Assembly (NCBI RefSeq): GCF_002224225.1
Contig: NZ_NJGG01000001.1
Coordinates: 897,374-961,373, forward strand
From: Polynucleobacter cosmopolitanus
GTDB taxonomy: Bacteria > Pseudomonadota > Gammaproteobacteria > Burkholderiales > Burkholderiaceae
DNA length: 64,000 bases
Direction: 5' to 3'
Shown here: in pieces, positions 8,317 to 18,052 of the stretch
How positions within the stretch are numbered: the first letter of the stretch is position 1
Layout: the number at the start of each line of letters is the position of its first letter
Made by a program: the position numbers and the translations under genes
Notes under the pieces: generated by a model
The model's input: the letters and a program-made list of their open reading frames with translations, nothing else
What the model was told of the DNA's origin: nothing
Databases searched by the model: none

Positions 8317-8802
8317 ATGAAAAAAGTAATTGGATCTGTATTGCTTGCATCAGCTTTTATTGCAACAACTGTGTTCGCAAGTGGTAACGAAGTGAAGGTG
8401 GGTAACTTGAAGATTGAGAACCCTCAAGCAAGAGCGACTGTGCCTGCTCAAAAAATGAGCGGTGGTTTTCTGAAGATTGAAAACAAGGGTGGTGCTGACA
8501 AGTTATTGTCTGCATCCTCCCCTGCGTCTAAAACCATGGAACTTCACACCATGACAATGGATGGCAATGTCATGAAAATGCGCGAAGTCAAAGCGATTGA
8601 TATTCCTGCAAATGGCACAGTTGAATTAAAACCGGGTGGTTTGCACTTGATGTTCATTGATCTAAAGAGTCAGTTGAAGCCTGGTCTATCTGTACCGGTC
8701 AAACTTAAGTTTGAAAAAGCAGGTGAGGTTGAGGTTAAGTTTAAAGTGGGTGGTTTCCCAGCACATGGCGAACCAGGACATGATCACTCAAAACATCATT
8801 GA
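8317..8802 (+). CDS. Periplasmic copper chaperone PCu(A)C
   Basis: A 161-aa exported protein with signal peptide to about residue 22 and a cupredoxin-like PCuAC domain (DUF461). The copper motif H-x10-M-x21-H-x-M is exact: H77, M88, H110, M112. A histidine-rich tail (HGEPGHDHSKHH) offers an extra metal site seen in some homologues. The family delivers Cu(I) to the CuA centre of cytochrome oxidase and to other cuproproteins. An AGGAG ribosome site precedes the ATG. It is the last gene of the copper locus, ahead of a terminator. Confidence 0.93.
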   Translation: MKKVIGSVLLASAFIATTVFASGNEVKVGNLKIENPQARATVPAQKMSGGFLKIENKGGADKLLSASSPASKTMELHTMTMDGNVMKMREVKAIDIPANGTVELKPGGLHLMFIDLKSQLKPGLSVPVKLKFEKAGEVEVKFKVGGFPAHGEPGHDHSKHH

Positions 8803-8819
8803 TTGATTTTGTGCCCAGT

Positions 8820-8847
8820 AAAAAGGCCGCACACAGTGCGGCCTTTT
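8820..8847. terminator. Bidirectional terminator between copper locus and ilvD
   Basis: Stem AAAAAGGCCGC/GCGGCCTTTTT with loop ACACAG-like bases. A and T runs on both sides suit the convergent genes PCu(A)C and ilvD. Confidence 0.9.
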
Positions 8848-8885
8848 TCTTACCCTCAGTTCTTGAGAGAATGATTGATCAGTGC

Positions 8886-10595
8886 TTAATCTAAGTTTCG
8901 ATCAGTGACAGCACCTTTGCTTGCAGAACTGGCAAGGCGTGCATACTTGGCTAAAACACCGCGTGTGTAGCGTGGCTTAGGTTGCTTCCAAGCAGCGCGA
9001 CGTTTAGCAATCTCTTCCTCGCTCACATTCAATTGAATCAATTGTGTGTGTGCATCAATCGTGATTGAGTCACCTTCTTGGATTAGAGCAATTGTGCCGC
9101 CCACGTAAGCTTCAGGAGCGACGTGACCAACCACCATGCCCCAAGTGCCACCTGAGAAGCGACCATCCGTGATAAGACCAACTGATTCACCTAAACCTTG
9201 ACCCACTAGGGCTGAGGTGGGAGCTAGCATTTCGCGCATACCAGGACCGCCTTTAGGGCCCTCGTAACGAATCACCATCACATCTCCAGCTTTGATCTTA
9301 TTGGCCATGATGGCTGCCATGGCATCATCTTCAGAATCAAATACTTTGGCTGGGCCTGTGATGCTTGGGTTTTTAAGACCAGTGATCTTAGCCACGCAAC
9401 CTTCAGGAGAAATATTACCTTTTAGGATGGCAAGGTGACCTTGAGCGTAAATCGGATTGGCTAGAGTCTTGATCACGTCTTGATCAGCGCGAGGTACTGA
9501 AGGAATATCTTTCAATGTCCCAGCAATTGTTTTGCCAGTAATGGTCATGCAGTCACCGTGCAATAAACCGCCGTCTAACAAGATCTTCATGATTTGTGGA
9601 ATGCCGCCAGCTTGGTGCAAATCAGTGGCCAAATACTTGCCAGATGGTTTCATATCAGCAATCACTGGAACGCGGCGACGCACACGCTCAAAGTCATCAA
9701 TGGTCCAGTCCACTTCAGCTGCACTGGCAATCGCTAAGAAGTGCAACACCGCATTGGTTGAGCCACCAACCGCCATGATCACGCTCACAGCGTTTTCAAT
9801 CGATTTCTTCGTGATGATGTCACGTGGTTTTAAATCATTTCTAATAGCTTCAATCAGCACGCGTGCAGATTCGGCTGCGCTATCAACTTTTTCTTGGTCC
9901 ACGTTTGACATGGTTGATGAATATGGCAAGCTCATACCCAAAGCTTCAAAAGAAGAGCTCATGGTGTTGGCTGTGTACATACCGCCGCATGAGCCGCTAC
10001 CTGGGCAAGCGTTTTGCTCAACGCCTTTGAAATCTTCTTCATTTAAACGGCCTGCTGTGAATTCGCCCACAGCTTCAAATGCTGAAACGATGTTCAATTC
10101 TTTACCTTTGTAGTGGCCGGCTTTGATTGTGCCGCCATACACATAAATACTTGGGACATTGGTGCGGGCCATGGCCATCATGCCGCCTGGCATATTCTTG
10201 TCGCAACCACCGACCACAACAACGCCATCTTGCCAAAGGCCGTTCACGCAAGTTTCGATTGAATCCGCAATCACTTCACGAGACACCAATGAGTACTTCA
10301 TACCTTCGGTACCCATACCCATACCGTCAGAAATCGTAGGCGTACCGAAAATCTGAGAGTTACCGCCACCAGCTTCAATGGCTGCTACAGCAGCATCAGC
10401 GATGCGTTGTAAACCACTGTTACATGGAGTAATGGTTGAGTGACCATTGGCCACGCCAATCATAGGCTTGTTATCAAAATCAGAATCTTTGTAGCCCATC
10501 GCGTAATACATAGAACGGTTAGGCGCACGTGCAACACCTTCAGTGATCATTCTTGAGCGCTCATTCATGCGCTTAGGCTTTTTTTGCTCTGACAT
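8886..10595 (-). CDS. ilvD: Dihydroxy-acid dehydratase
   Basis: Iron-sulfur dehydratase for the third step of valine, isoleucine and pantoate-precursor synthesis, converting 2,3-dihydroxy-acids to 2-keto acids. From the ATG at 10595 it is 569 aa. The cluster cysteines are C58 (TPCNSG), C130 ([10 protein letters not shown]) and C202 ([12 protein letters not shown]), the three-cysteine pattern expected for this family. The frame opens earlier at a TTG (10625), but a TTGGAGA ribosome site lies right before the ATG at 10595. The gene stands alone, with the divergent flavoprotein gene starting 160 bases away. Confidence 0.96.
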   Translation of the reverse strand: MSEQKKPKRMNERSRMITEGVARAPNRSMYYAMGYKDSDFDNKPMIGVANGHSTITPCNSGLQRIADAAVAAIEAGGGNSQIFGTPTISDGMGMGTEGMKYSLVSREVIADSIETCVNGLWQDGVVVVGGCDKNMPGGMMAMARTNVPSIYVYGGTIKAGHYKGKELNIVSAFEAVGEFTAGRLNEEDFKGVEQNACPGSGSCGGMYTANTMSSSFEALGMSLPYSSTMSNVDQEKVDSAAESARVLIEAIRNDLKPRDIITKKSIENAVSVIMAVGGSTNAVLHFLAIASAAEVDWTIDDFERVRRRVPVIADMKPSGKYLATDLHQAGGIPQIMKILLDGGLLHGDCMTITGKTIAGTLKDIPSVPRADQDVIKTLANPIYAQGHLAILKGNISPEGCVAKITGLKNPSITGPAKVFDSEDDAMAAIMANKIKAGDVMVIRYEGPKGGPGMREMLAPTSALVGQGLGESVGLITDGRFSGGTWGMVVGHVAPEAYVGGTIALIQEGDSITIDAHTQLIQLNVSEEEIAKRRAAWKQPKPRYTRGVLAKYARLASSASKGAVTDRNLD

Positions 10596-10754
10596 ACAGT
10601 ATCTCCAAGGGCTAATTTTTAGCAATTTTGTGTGTAAACCGCTATTTTGCCTTTTTTCCAGACCGAACTCACGTTAAAGGGATAAAGCCTTCAAAATACA
10701 GGGTAAAGTTGAGTGTATTAATCAAGATTAGCCATATAAAACAGAAAGAAATGA

Positions 10755-11999
10755 ATGTCAGTCGAGCAAGCGAATAATTGGGATGCTATTGTTATTGGTG
10801 GTGGTGCGGCTGGTTTATTTTGTGCAGGCGTGGCTGGTCAATTGGGTCAAAAAATCCTGGTCTTGGATCATGCTGAAGTGTTGGGTGAAAAAATCAGGAT
10901 CAGTGGTGGTGGCAGATGTAATTTCACGAACATGAATAGCACGCCAGCCAACTTTCTTTCAATGAACCCTAATTTTGTCAAAAGTGCTTTATCTCGATAC
11001 AAGGCAAGTGACTTCATAGAGCTGGTCAAAAGCTACAACATTCCCTTTCATGAAAAGCACAAAGGGCAATTATTTTGTGACGTCTCTGCCAAGCAAATCA
11101 TCGATCTTTTATTTGAAGAATGTAAAAAGGGTGGTGTGGTCATTAAAAACCCAGTGACGGTGACTGGCATTAAAAAGATCAACCAAGAAGATGCAAATCA
11201 AGCAAGCTATCCATGGTCAGTCGAGACATCAACTGGGATTGAGAAAGCCAAGGCTATTGTGATGGCCACCGGTGGGCTGCCTGTGCCGGCCATTGGGGCC
11301 ACTGACTATGCCCTTGATGTGGCCAAGCAATTCAACATGCCTGTGGTCAATGTCAGACCTGCTTTGGTTCCTTTGTCTTTCACTTCTGATGAGTTTGCCA
11401 ACTTAAGTGAATTATCGGGCTTGAGTGTTCCTGTGAAAGTAAAGTCTGGAACAAAGTCTCAGCGTTATGGAACATGTCAGTTTGATGAGGATTTATTACT
11501 CACGCACAAGGGACTCTCTGGCCCTGCGATTCTTCAGGGCAGTAGTTATTGGCATGAGGGAGAAGCGATTCACATCAACTGGTTCAATGATGTTGATATT
11601 GATGAACTGTTTGACGATGATGCCAACCGTTTGAAACTCACTGAAAATATTTTGGGAGCTGTTTTGCCACAACGCTTGGCCAAAGCATTTGCCGAGCAAA
11701 AGAATTTAATGGGGCGCAAGTGGGCTGAAGTTGGCAAGAAAGATCGCCAAGCTTTGAAAGATTTTTTGACTAACTGGGCAGTTAAGCCTGCTGGCACTTT
11801 GGGTTGGAAGAAAGCCGAAGTGATGTTGGGGGGTGTTGATACAAAAGCCCTAGATGGTCAAACCATGATGTCCAAAGACAATCCTGGTTTGTACTTCATT
11901 GGCGAATGTGTGGATGTGACCGGTCATTTGGGTGGACACAATTTTCAATGGGCTTGGGCCAGTGGCTTTGTGTGCGCGCATTCACTAGCAAGGAAATAG
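10755..11999 (+). CDS. YhiN/HI0933-like FAD-dependent oxidoreductase
   Basis: Cytosolic flavoprotein of 414 aa. The N-terminal Rossmann motif GGGAAG is at residues 15-20, then SGGGRCNFTN (50-59), and the C-terminal FAD contact block GECVDVTGHLGGHNFQWAWASG, all diagnostic of the HI0933 (TIGR00275) family. Members are annotated as BaiN-like or aminoacetone-oxidase-like enzymes, but the physiological substrate is not settled. A TATAAA box lies at 10735-10740. The 3' end overlaps the convergent nuclease gene by 15 bases. Confidence 0.88.
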   Translation: MSVEQANNWDAIVIGGGAAGLFCAGVAGQLGQKILVLDHAEVLGEKIRISGGGRCNFTNMNSTPANFLSMNPNFVKSALSRYKASDFIELVKSYNIPFHEKHKGQLFCDVSAKQIIDLLFEECKKGGVVIKNPVTVTGIKKINQEDANQASYPWSVETSTGIEKAKAIVMATGGLPVPAIGATDYALDVAKQFNMPVVNVRPALVPLSFTSDEFANLSELSGLSVPVKVKSGTKSQRYGTCQFDEDLLLTHKGLSGPAILQGSSYWHEGEAIHINWFNDVDIDELFDDDANRLKLTENILGAVLPQRLAKAFAEQKNLMGRKWAEVGKKDRQALKDFLTNWAVKPAGTLGWKKAEVMLGGVDTKALDGQTMMSKDNPGLYFIGECVDVTGHLGGHNFQWAWASGFVCAHSLARK

Positions 12000-13397
12000 A
12001 TCGCCTTTTTGGGGAATGATCACATTTTCCCAATGTAATTCTTGCTTGATCACTGCTGCAAAATTTGAGCTTGCATGAGATTCACCATGAATCACAAACA
12101 CTTTAGATGGGGCAGATTTAAATCCTTTGAGCCATCTCAACAAGCCTGCCTGATCGGCGTGAGCTGATAAGCCACCGATGGTGTGCACGGAGGCTTTAAC
12201 AAACACTTCTTTGCCAAGCACTTTCACAGGATTTACTTTATCGACCAAACGTCTACCCAAGGTGCCCATCGCCTGAAAGCCCGTGATGATGATGGCATTT
12301 TGACTGTGCGGCAAATTCCAATTCAAATGGTGGACCACTCTGCCTGCCTCACACATACCGCTTGCGGAAATAATGATGGCGCCACCTTTGATTCGGTTCA
12401 AGGCTTTTGACTCTTCCACGTCGGCCACAAATTTAAGATCAACGGCTTGATGATTTTTTGAAAACCACTCCAAGGTGTCTTGAGCTTGTTCGTCTAATTC
12501 ATCAAAATAATTTTCCGTGAGATGGGTAGCTGCTGTGGCCATTGGGGAGTCAAGCCATATATTGAGGTGAGGTAAGCGTTTTTGGCGAACCAGCTCAATT
12601 AACATCAAGAGTATTTCTTGGGCGCGACCCACAGCAAAAGCAGGCATCACAATATTGCCACCATGCTTCATTGTTTCTGAGATGACTGTCACCAATTCAT
12701 CTTTGGTGTCATCGAGGGTGCGGTGCAGTCGATCGCCATAGGTTGATTCAACCAATAAGATATCGGCCGACTCAATCAAATCAGGATCGGGCATCAACGG
12801 TTGGCCAAACATGCCCAAATCACCTGAAGCCACAACACGTTTCTTTTTATCCTCTTGTTCAACATCAATCACTGCGATGGCTGATCCCAAAATGTGACCT
12901 GCATTTCTGAAGTGAGCTTGAATGCCATCGATTGGTTCAAAGACTTGCCCATAGTCATAAGCTTTTAGTTGAGAAAGGCACTCATTGGCTTGTTTCACGC
13001 TGTATAAAACCTGAGGCAAATCTCCGTGCCATTTACCTAATTTTTGTTTTCTTTCAGCTCGTGAAAAATCACTTTCTTGAATATGAGCACTATCGAGTAA
13101 AAGAATATTTAATAAGGCTTTGGTGGCTTTGGTGCAATAAATCGTACCTTTGAATCCTTGTGCACATAGGCGAGGCAGTAGGCCGCTGTGATCAATGTGG
13201 GCGTGAGTCAAAATCACAAAGTCTAGATCTGCAGGGTTAAATGGAAGCTCCTCTAGGTTCTTTTCATCTGCATCTCTGCCACCTTGAAACATACCGTAAT
13301 CAATCATGAAGCAAAACTTCTTACCTTTGATTTCACCTTCAAGGTAATGACGAGATCCAGTGACTTCTCCTGCTGCTCCAAAAAACTTGATGTGCAT
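11985..13397 (-). CDS. Beta-CASP metallo-beta-lactamase-fold RNA nuclease
   Basis: A 470-aa cytosolic enzyme of the CPSF73/RNase J-like superfamily. Motif 2 HAHIDH is at residues 65-70, the beta-lactamase fold continues to GHILGSA and SGDLG, and the beta-CASP and RMMBL parts follow (SGMCEAGRVVHHL, GFQAMGTLGRRL, IGGLSAHADQAGLLRWL, FVIHGE). These motifs point to a zinc-dependent RNA processing exonuclease or endonuclease. It is followed 22 bases upstream-to-downstream by the LOG-family gene on the same strand, so the two may be cotranscribed. Confidence 0.9.
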   Translation of the reverse strand: MHIKFFGAAGEVTGSRHYLEGEIKGKKFCFMIDYGMFQGGRDADEKNLEELPFNPADLDFVILTHAHIDHSGLLPRLCAQGFKGTIYCTKATKALLNILLLDSAHIQESDFSRAERKQKLGKWHGDLPQVLYSVKQANECLSQLKAYDYGQVFEPIDGIQAHFRNAGHILGSAIAVIDVEQEDKKKRVVASGDLGMFGQPLMPDPDLIESADILLVESTYGDRLHRTLDDTKDELVTVISETMKHGGNIVMPAFAVGRAQEILLMLIELVRQKRLPHLNIWLDSPMATAATHLTENYFDELDEQAQDTLEWFSKNHQAVDLKFVADVEESKALNRIKGGAIIISASGMCEAGRVVHHLNWNLPHSQNAIIITGFQAMGTLGRRLVDKVNPVKVLGKEVFVKASVHTIGGLSAHADQAGLLRWLKGFKSAPSKVFVIHGESHASSNFAAVIKQELHWENVIIPQKGDLFPC

Positions 13398-13419
13398 TAT
13401 TTTCCTAAGATCTTTTAAT

Positions 13420-13971
13420 TTAATGGCTCAATGATTTCTTGAGAGTTGTTACGATTGCATCAACATCATTGATCACAGCAGCGCCTTTTAGGTGATCACC
13501 ATTTAAAAATCCATGTTCATCTGCCTGCCTTAAGAAAGACAGTAGTTGGTCGTAATAATTACCCCAGTTGGCGATGATGATTGGTTTCTTGTGGGCTCCA
13601 ACCTGAATGCCTGTCCAAACTTCGAATAATTCATCAAGAGTTCCAAAGCCGCCGGGCAAAATTAAAAAAGCATCTGATTTCTCTATCATCAAACGTTTTC
13701 TTTCGATGATGTCATCCACCACAAAGAGTTCAGTCAATTGCTGTTGAATCGGCTCTCGTGAGGTTAGACCTTTAGGGATGATTCCAATCACTGAGCCATT
13801 CGCTTCAATGGCCGCTTTGGCCACCGCACCCATCAGGCCCAAACGACCACCACCAAAGACTATGCCAAATCCTGCATAACTGAGTTCTCTGCCGATTTCT
13901 GCAGATTTAGCAATCATGTCTAAATTATTACCGTCGCGTGAGCCACAAAATACACAAATGTTTTTCTTCAT
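13420..13971 (-). CDS. LOG family nucleoside-monophosphate phosphoribohydrolase
   Basis: A 183-aa Rossmann-fold protein of the TIGR00730/LOG (lysine decarboxylase-like) family. It has the paired active-site signatures GGGRLGLMG (40-48) and PGGFGTLDE (106-114), plus the E90-R91-K92 stretch. Family members hydrolyse cytokinin riboside monophosphates or AMP-like nucleotides to base and ribose-5-phosphate. Older annotation as lysine decarboxylase is not supported. It lies directly upstream of the beta-CASP nuclease in the same direction. Confidence 0.88.
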   Translation of the reverse strand: MKKNICVFCGSRDGNNLDMIAKSAEIGRELSYAGFGIVFGGGRLGLMGAVAKAAIEANGSVIGIIPKGLTSREPIQQQLTELFVVDDIIERKRLMIEKSDAFLILPGGFGTLDELFEVWTGIQVGAHKKPIIIANWGNYYDQLLSFLRQADEHGFLNGDHLKGAAVINDVDAIVTTLKKSLSH

Positions 13972-14075
13972 GCCTCAAGCATAATCCACTTCGAACACCA
14001 TTTTGAATATAGGGGTGTCTCAGAGTAAGATTTAGGTATTAAAGGACTCAGTCCGCACATATTCAAAGGTAATAG

Positions 14076-14453
14076 ATGCTTTCATCCATATTGGCCATTA
14101 GCGCAGGAGCTTCATTGGGAGCGGTCTTGCGCTGGCTATTGAGTTTGGGCTTGAACGCTGTTTGGGCAACCATGCCCTTGGGCACTTTAGCGGCTAACTT
14201 AATAGGTGCCTATCTTGTTGGATTCTTGATGAGTCTCTTGGAGGCTCATGCAGGAATGTCGGCCGAATGGAAATTGTTTTTGATCACAGGTTTTTTGGGT
14301 GGCTTGACCACCTTTTCAACCTTCAGTGCTGAAGTTGTGGCTATTTTGCAATCAGGAGCCTATGTTCGTGCATTTGCAACCGTTGCTCTTCATCTTTTGG
14401 GCTCCTTGGCTTTGACCATTTTGGGCATTGCTAGCTACCAATGGCTGAAGTAA
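14076..14453 (+). CDS. crcB: Fluoride ion exporter CrcB
   Basis: Small inner-membrane protein of 125 aa with four hydrophobic helices, the size of dual-topology Fluc channels. Conserved segments include GASLGAVLRW near the N-terminus, TLAANLIGAYLVGFL with the polar-track asparagine, and GFLGGLTTFSTFSAE with the phenylalanine box. It lowers cytoplasmic fluoride. I looked in the 100 bases upstream for a fluoride riboswitch and did not recognise one. Confidence 0.94.
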   Translation: MLSSILAISAGASLGAVLRWLLSLGLNAVWATMPLGTLAANLIGAYLVGFLMSLLEAHAGMSAEWKLFLITGFLGGLTTFSTFSAEVVAILQSGAYVRAFATVALHLLGSLALTILGIASYQWLK

Positions 14454-14487
14454 ATAATTATTTTTATAAAACTCTAAGGACAAAAGA

Positions 14488-14787
14488 ATGATTTTAGAAA
14501 TTGTTGATATCAGTATTGACCCAGCTAAAAAAGCTGATTTTGAAAAAGCAGTGGCAGCCGGTATTGCTGATGCGATCGCTCCAGCAAAAGGCTTTTGTGG
14601 CTACAAACTAAATGCAGGTGTAGAAAAGCCAGGCCGTTATATTTTGATGATTTACTGGACCACGCTTGAAAATCACACAGTTGATTTCAGAGAGTCAGAA
14701 GCATTTGCTCGTTGGAGAAGTCATGTGGGCCCATTCTTCTTGAGTCTGCCCAACGTTGAGCATTTCACATTGGCACACAAGTCTTAA
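14488..14787 (+). CDS. ABM-domain (antibiotic biosynthesis monooxygenase-like) protein
   Basis: A 99-aa dimeric alpha-beta barrel protein. The pattern ILEIVDISIDPAKKADFEKAV, then GFCGYKL, then YILMIYWTTLENH with a final FFLSLPNVEHF matches the ABM domain of heme-degrading or quinone-oxidising small monooxygenases. A CTAAGGA ribosome site precedes the ATG. It follows crcB by 35 bases and may share its transcript. The substrate is unknown; many relatives have no defined reaction. Confidence 0.8.
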   Translation: MILEIVDISIDPAKKADFEKAVAAGIADAIAPAKGFCGYKLNAGVEKPGRYILMIYWTTLENHTVDFRESEAFARWRSHVGPFFLSLPNVEHFTLAHKS

Positions 14788-14804
14788 GTTCTGAGGTTTT
14801 AGAT

Positions 14805-15686
14805 TTAAGCTTTGTGCATGAGGGTTGTGATCTTGTGCGACATTTCTACCTCGCACACATCCAACTCTCCATAAATAGGCATGGCATTGCTCGGGTCCGG
14901 GGCAGCTGCTAAAGGGATGTGTCCTTCCGTGGCTAGCAAGCCTGAAGTTGGATCGATGCCCACCCAGCCAGCCCCCGGAATAAAGACCTCGCACCAAGCA
15001 TGAAGCTCAGCCACATTCTCTTGGCTTTCAGCGGGGCTATTTAAATTGTGCCAATCTGTGTTCGCTTCGATCAAATAGCCTGAAACAAAACGTGCAGCAA
15101 TGCCCATGTGGCGACACAATTGCACCAATAACCAGCTTGAGTCTCTGCAAGATCCGGAATTTAATTGAAGTGTCTCTTCGGTCGATTGAACTCCAGGTTC
15201 GTGTCTGACCATGTAGCGCACTTTATTGAAAACGAGTTGATTGAGGTAAACAATGTACTCAATCGTGTGTCTTTTCTCTTGAGGAACTGTTTTGATGAAT
15301 GCTTGAAACAATGGCCCACATATTTCAGTTTCTAAGTATGGCGACAATCCAGCAATCAGATTGGGCTCATATGTGAATGGGTGGTGCTCAGCTGATGGCT
15401 CAACAAAAAAGTCAAAAGGGTTGATGGTTTTTAGTTCTGCTGTTAACTCGACATTGATTTCAAAGAAATTGGTTTTTTCAGTAAAGACCAATCTGGCCAC
15501 GTGATTGGAAAAAGGATCTTGTTGCCAATTAATGAAATAAGTCGATGGCTTGATATTCAATTGATAAGAGCTGATCGGTGTCCTGCAATGAGGGGCAGGC
15601 CTCAGTTTGATCAATTGAGGTCCCAATTGAACTGCTTGGCTGTATTGATAGTGGGTGACGTGCTTTAGAGATACTTTCATGTTCAT
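14805..15686 (-). CDS. Bacterial transglutaminase-like cysteine protease family protein
   Basis: A 293-aa protein without a clear signal peptide. Residues 5-85 form the bacterial transglutaminase-like N-terminal domain (YQYSQAVQLGPQLIKLRP), and 130-250 the papain-like transglutaminase core with C180 (GSCRDSSWLLVQLCRH), H229 (LHAWCEVF) and D245 (GIDPTSG). The triad is intact, so it is likely an active amidase, protease or transglutaminase; substrates are unknown. In other bacteria this type often sits with alpha-E and ATP-grasp genes, which are absent here. Confidence 0.87.
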   Translation of the reverse strand: MNMKVSLKHVTHYQYSQAVQLGPQLIKLRPAPHCRTPISSYQLNIKPSTYFINWQQDPFSNHVARLVFTEKTNFFEINVELTAELKTINPFDFFVEPSAEHHPFTYEPNLIAGLSPYLETEICGPLFQAFIKTVPQEKRHTIEYIVYLNQLVFNKVRYMVRHEPGVQSTEETLQLNSGSCRDSSWLLVQLCRHMGIAARFVSGYLIEANTDWHNLNSPAESQENVAELHAWCEVFIPGAGWVGIDPTSGLLATEGHIPLAAAPDPSNAMPIYGELDVCEVEMSHKITTLMHKA

Positions 15687-15732
15687 TCAATTATCAATGC
15701 AAGTCTTGTGCCAAGGTCAGTGAAATTAATAA

Positions 15733-15761
15733 AAAAGGGCTTAAAAGAGTTAAGCCCTTTT
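15733..15761. terminator. Terminator downstream of trhP
   Basis: Arms AAAAGGGCTTAA and TTAAGCCCTTTT around a 5-base loop, with A and T tracts on the outer sides. It ends the trhP transcript on the minus strand. Confidence 0.88.
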
Positions 15762-15792
15762 AAGCCCTATCAGAATACCAGTGAATGGATGA

Positions 15793-17094
15793 TCAAGCTT
15801 CCATGATTGGAATTTGCTCAATCTTGGAGGCATTTTCTTGCTCAACATAACGTGCAATGAATGCACCATTGCTGTTCATTGGAAGTTTTGCCCAAACTGT
15901 ATAACCTGCACCAGGCACAACGCGCATCGGCTCACCTTTTTGACTGAAAATTTCTTCAATGACGAAATCAGTATTGCCACTTGGCTGAATAATTTCTAAT
16001 TTATCGCCAACAGAAAAGCGGTTCTTCACTTCAATCTTGACCAATTGTTTTTCGTTATCAACATCAATCACATTGCCAACATAAAGACTGCGACCCGAGA
16101 GGGAGAAACCACGCAAGTAATTTTGCTGATCTTTGTCTGGGTGACGAACATAGAAACCATCGGTGTAGCCGCGATTAGCCAAACCTTCTAGATGACCCAT
16201 CAACACTGGGTTGAATGGACGACCAGCCACTGCATCGTCAATCGCAGAGCGGTAGGCTTGTGCTGTTCTTGCCACGTAGTAAGGGGATTTAGTTCTGCCT
16301 TCAATCTTGAAGGAATCAATGCCCATTTCGGTGAGGCGCTGAACGTGTTCAATCGCGCGCAAATCTTTTGAGTTCAAGATGTATGTGCCGTGCATGTCTT
16401 CTTCGATCGGCATCCATTCGCCAGGTCGATTACCTTCTTCTAGAAGGTAGATGTCACCAGTGGCGTCTTCATCAGCTTTAGCCACTTTGTAGTCCCAGCG
16501 GCATGAATTGGTGCATGTGCCTTGATTAGGGTCGCGATGGTTGAAGTAACCAGACAACAAGCAGCGGCCAGAGTAAGCAATGCACAAGGCACCGTGAATG
16601 AATACTTCGACTTCCATTTCTGGACAGTCTTGACGAACTGCTTCGATTTCATCAAGAGATAGTTCTCTTGAAAGAATCACTCGGCTAACGCCTACTGAAC
16701 GCCAAAACTTCGCAGCATGGCCATTCACTGTGTTGGCTTGTACTGATAAATGAATCGGCATGTCTGGCCAATTTTCTCTGACCAACATGATCAAACCAGG
16801 GTCTGACATGATCAATGCATCTGGTTTAAGCGCAATCACAGGCTCCATGTCTTTGACGTAGGTGCGAGTTTTTGCGCCATGAGGGAAGATGTTTGATACC
16901 AGGTAAAAGTTCTTACCTTGAGCATGGGCCGTCTCAATGCCTTCGCGCAAAACTTCAATATTGCCAAAGTCATTATTGCGAACACGCAATGAGTATCTTG
17001 GCTGTCCAGCATAAACGGCCGTCGCACCAAAGTCGAAGGCGGTGTTGAGCATGGTCAGGCTACCAGCAGGGGCTAAAAGTTCAGGTGTTTTCAT
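15793..17094 (-). CDS. trhP: U32 peptidase-family tRNA hydroxylation protein TrhP (YegQ)
   Basis: A 433-aa cytosolic protein nearly colinear with E. coli YegQ/TrhP: it starts PELLAPAGS, followed by AVYAGQPRYSLRVRNNDF, MSDPGLIMLVREN, HLSVQAN and the cysteine-rich block HGALCIAYSGRCLLSGYFN to GTCTNSCRW. TrhP is needed for prephenate-dependent formation of 5-hydroxyuridine at tRNA wobble U34. The four clustered cysteines probably bind an iron-sulfur centre. It is monocistronic here. The former protease annotation is unlikely to reflect its role. Confidence 0.92.
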   Translation of the reverse strand: MKTPELLAPAGSLTMLNTAFDFGATAVYAGQPRYSLRVRNNDFGNIEVLREGIETAHAQGKNFYLVSNIFPHGAKTRTYVKDMEPVIALKPDALIMSDPGLIMLVRENWPDMPIHLSVQANTVNGHAAKFWRSVGVSRVILSRELSLDEIEAVRQDCPEMEVEVFIHGALCIAYSGRCLLSGYFNHRDPNQGTCTNSCRWDYKVAKADEDATGDIYLLEEGNRPGEWMPIEEDMHGTYILNSKDLRAIEHVQRLTEMGIDSFKIEGRTKSPYYVARTAQAYRSAIDDAVAGRPFNPVLMGHLEGLANRGYTDGFYVRHPDKDQQNYLRGFSLSGRSLYVGNVIDVDNEKQLVKIEVKNRFSVGDKLEIIQPSGNTDFVIEEIFSQKGEPMRVVPGAGYTVWAKLPMNSNGAFIARYVEQENASKIEQIPIMEA

Positions 17095-17257
17095 AGCCCG
17101 TATTTTAGGCGTTTTCAGGGCTTTTTGCCCGTTAAGCCTATCTTTTACCTAGGGGTATTTCAGATTGTGAGCAAAAAAGCTCTTAATTGAGAGAAATGTC
17201 CCTAGAACAGAAGGGCGCAAATGAAATTGATTGCTTTGTGCGCTGTCTAGAAGCGCT

Positions 17258-17992
17258 CTAGAAACGCTCATTCGGCCCCAGATGGCGCCATTGACCAACA
17301 GGGAGATTACCCAGAGGGATTTGCCCAATACGAATACGTTTTAAACCAATCACTTTTAAGCCAACCAATTCGCACATGCGGCGGATTTGACGTTTTTTAC
17401 CTTCTCGCAAAACAAAGCGCAATTGATCGGTATTTTGCCAACTCACTTTGGCTGGCTTCAAAGCTTCATCATCGAGCTTTAAGCCATGATTGAGAAGTCG
17501 CAAACCTTCTGCAGTCAAAGTGCCTTCAACACGCACCAAGTACTCTTTTTCAATCGGACTGTTTTCACCAATCAAGAGTTTCGCAATACGACCATCTTGA
17601 GTTAACACCAGTAAGCCGCTTGAGTCGATATCCAAGCGACCAGCAGGTGCTAGACCTCGGGTATTGAATTTACCAGGTAGATTTGCTGACAACTGGTGCA
17701 CAAATTGATTTTCTGGCGTGATCAGAGAGGCAGCAGGTTTGTACTCTCGATCTTCATCAAAGTGAGAAATATAGCCAACTGGTTTATTGAGGATGATGGT
17801 GTAGCGACGAGCTTGTTGTGCAATCGCCGCTTTCTTTAATTCAATTTTTTGATTGGGAAAAGCTCTTGCGCCTAATTCACTGACAACTTCGCCATCAACC
17901 AATACCAAGCCCTGCTCGATATAGTTGTCAGCTTCGCGCCTTGAGCAAATTCCTTGCTCAGACATTAGTTTTGAAATGCGTACTTTTTCCAC
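17258..17992 (-). CDS. RsuA/RluB/RluF-family rRNA pseudouridine synthase
   Basis: A 244-aa enzyme with an S4 RNA-binding domain (residues 4-50, [20 protein letters not shown]) and a pseudouridine synthase core. The catalytic aspartate is D121 in [32 protein letters not shown] is the conserved C-terminal motif. The N-terminal wording and the [12 protein letters not shown] segment resemble RluF, which modifies 23S rRNA near position 2604, but RluB/RluE/RsuA cannot be excluded. The start is GTG, which keeps the S4 domain whole; the next ATG at 17965 would truncate it. Confidence 0.9.
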   Translation of the reverse strand: MEKVRISKLMSEQGICSRREADNYIEQGLVLVDGEVVSELGARAFPNQKIELKKAAIAQQARRYTIILNKPVGYISHFDEDREYKPAASLITPENQFVHQLSANLPGKFNTRGLAPAGRLDIDSSGLLVLTQDGRIAKLLIGENSPIEKEYLVRVEGTLTAEGLRLLNHGLKLDDEALKPAKVSWQNTDQLRFVLREGKKRQIRRMCELVGLKVIGLKRIRIGQIPLGNLPVGQWRHLGPNERF

Positions 17993-18052
17993 AGACGTGA
18001 TTATCGCTTACTTACTGTGTACTAGCCAAAATGGTTGATGTCAGGCTGACCA

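Noticed and set aside
9532-10113. 193-codon antisense open frame within ilvD
   Set aside because: The ilvD reading frame is complete with all cluster cysteines; the antisense frame shows no recognisable domain.
13972-14075. Possible fluoride riboswitch before crcB
   Set aside because: I could not find the conserved pseudoknot core sequence of that riboswitch class.
17095-17257. Possible gene or RNA in the gap between trhP and the pseudouridine synthase
   Set aside because: Only short inverted repeats such as GAGC/GCTC are visible; no frame or RNA family fits.
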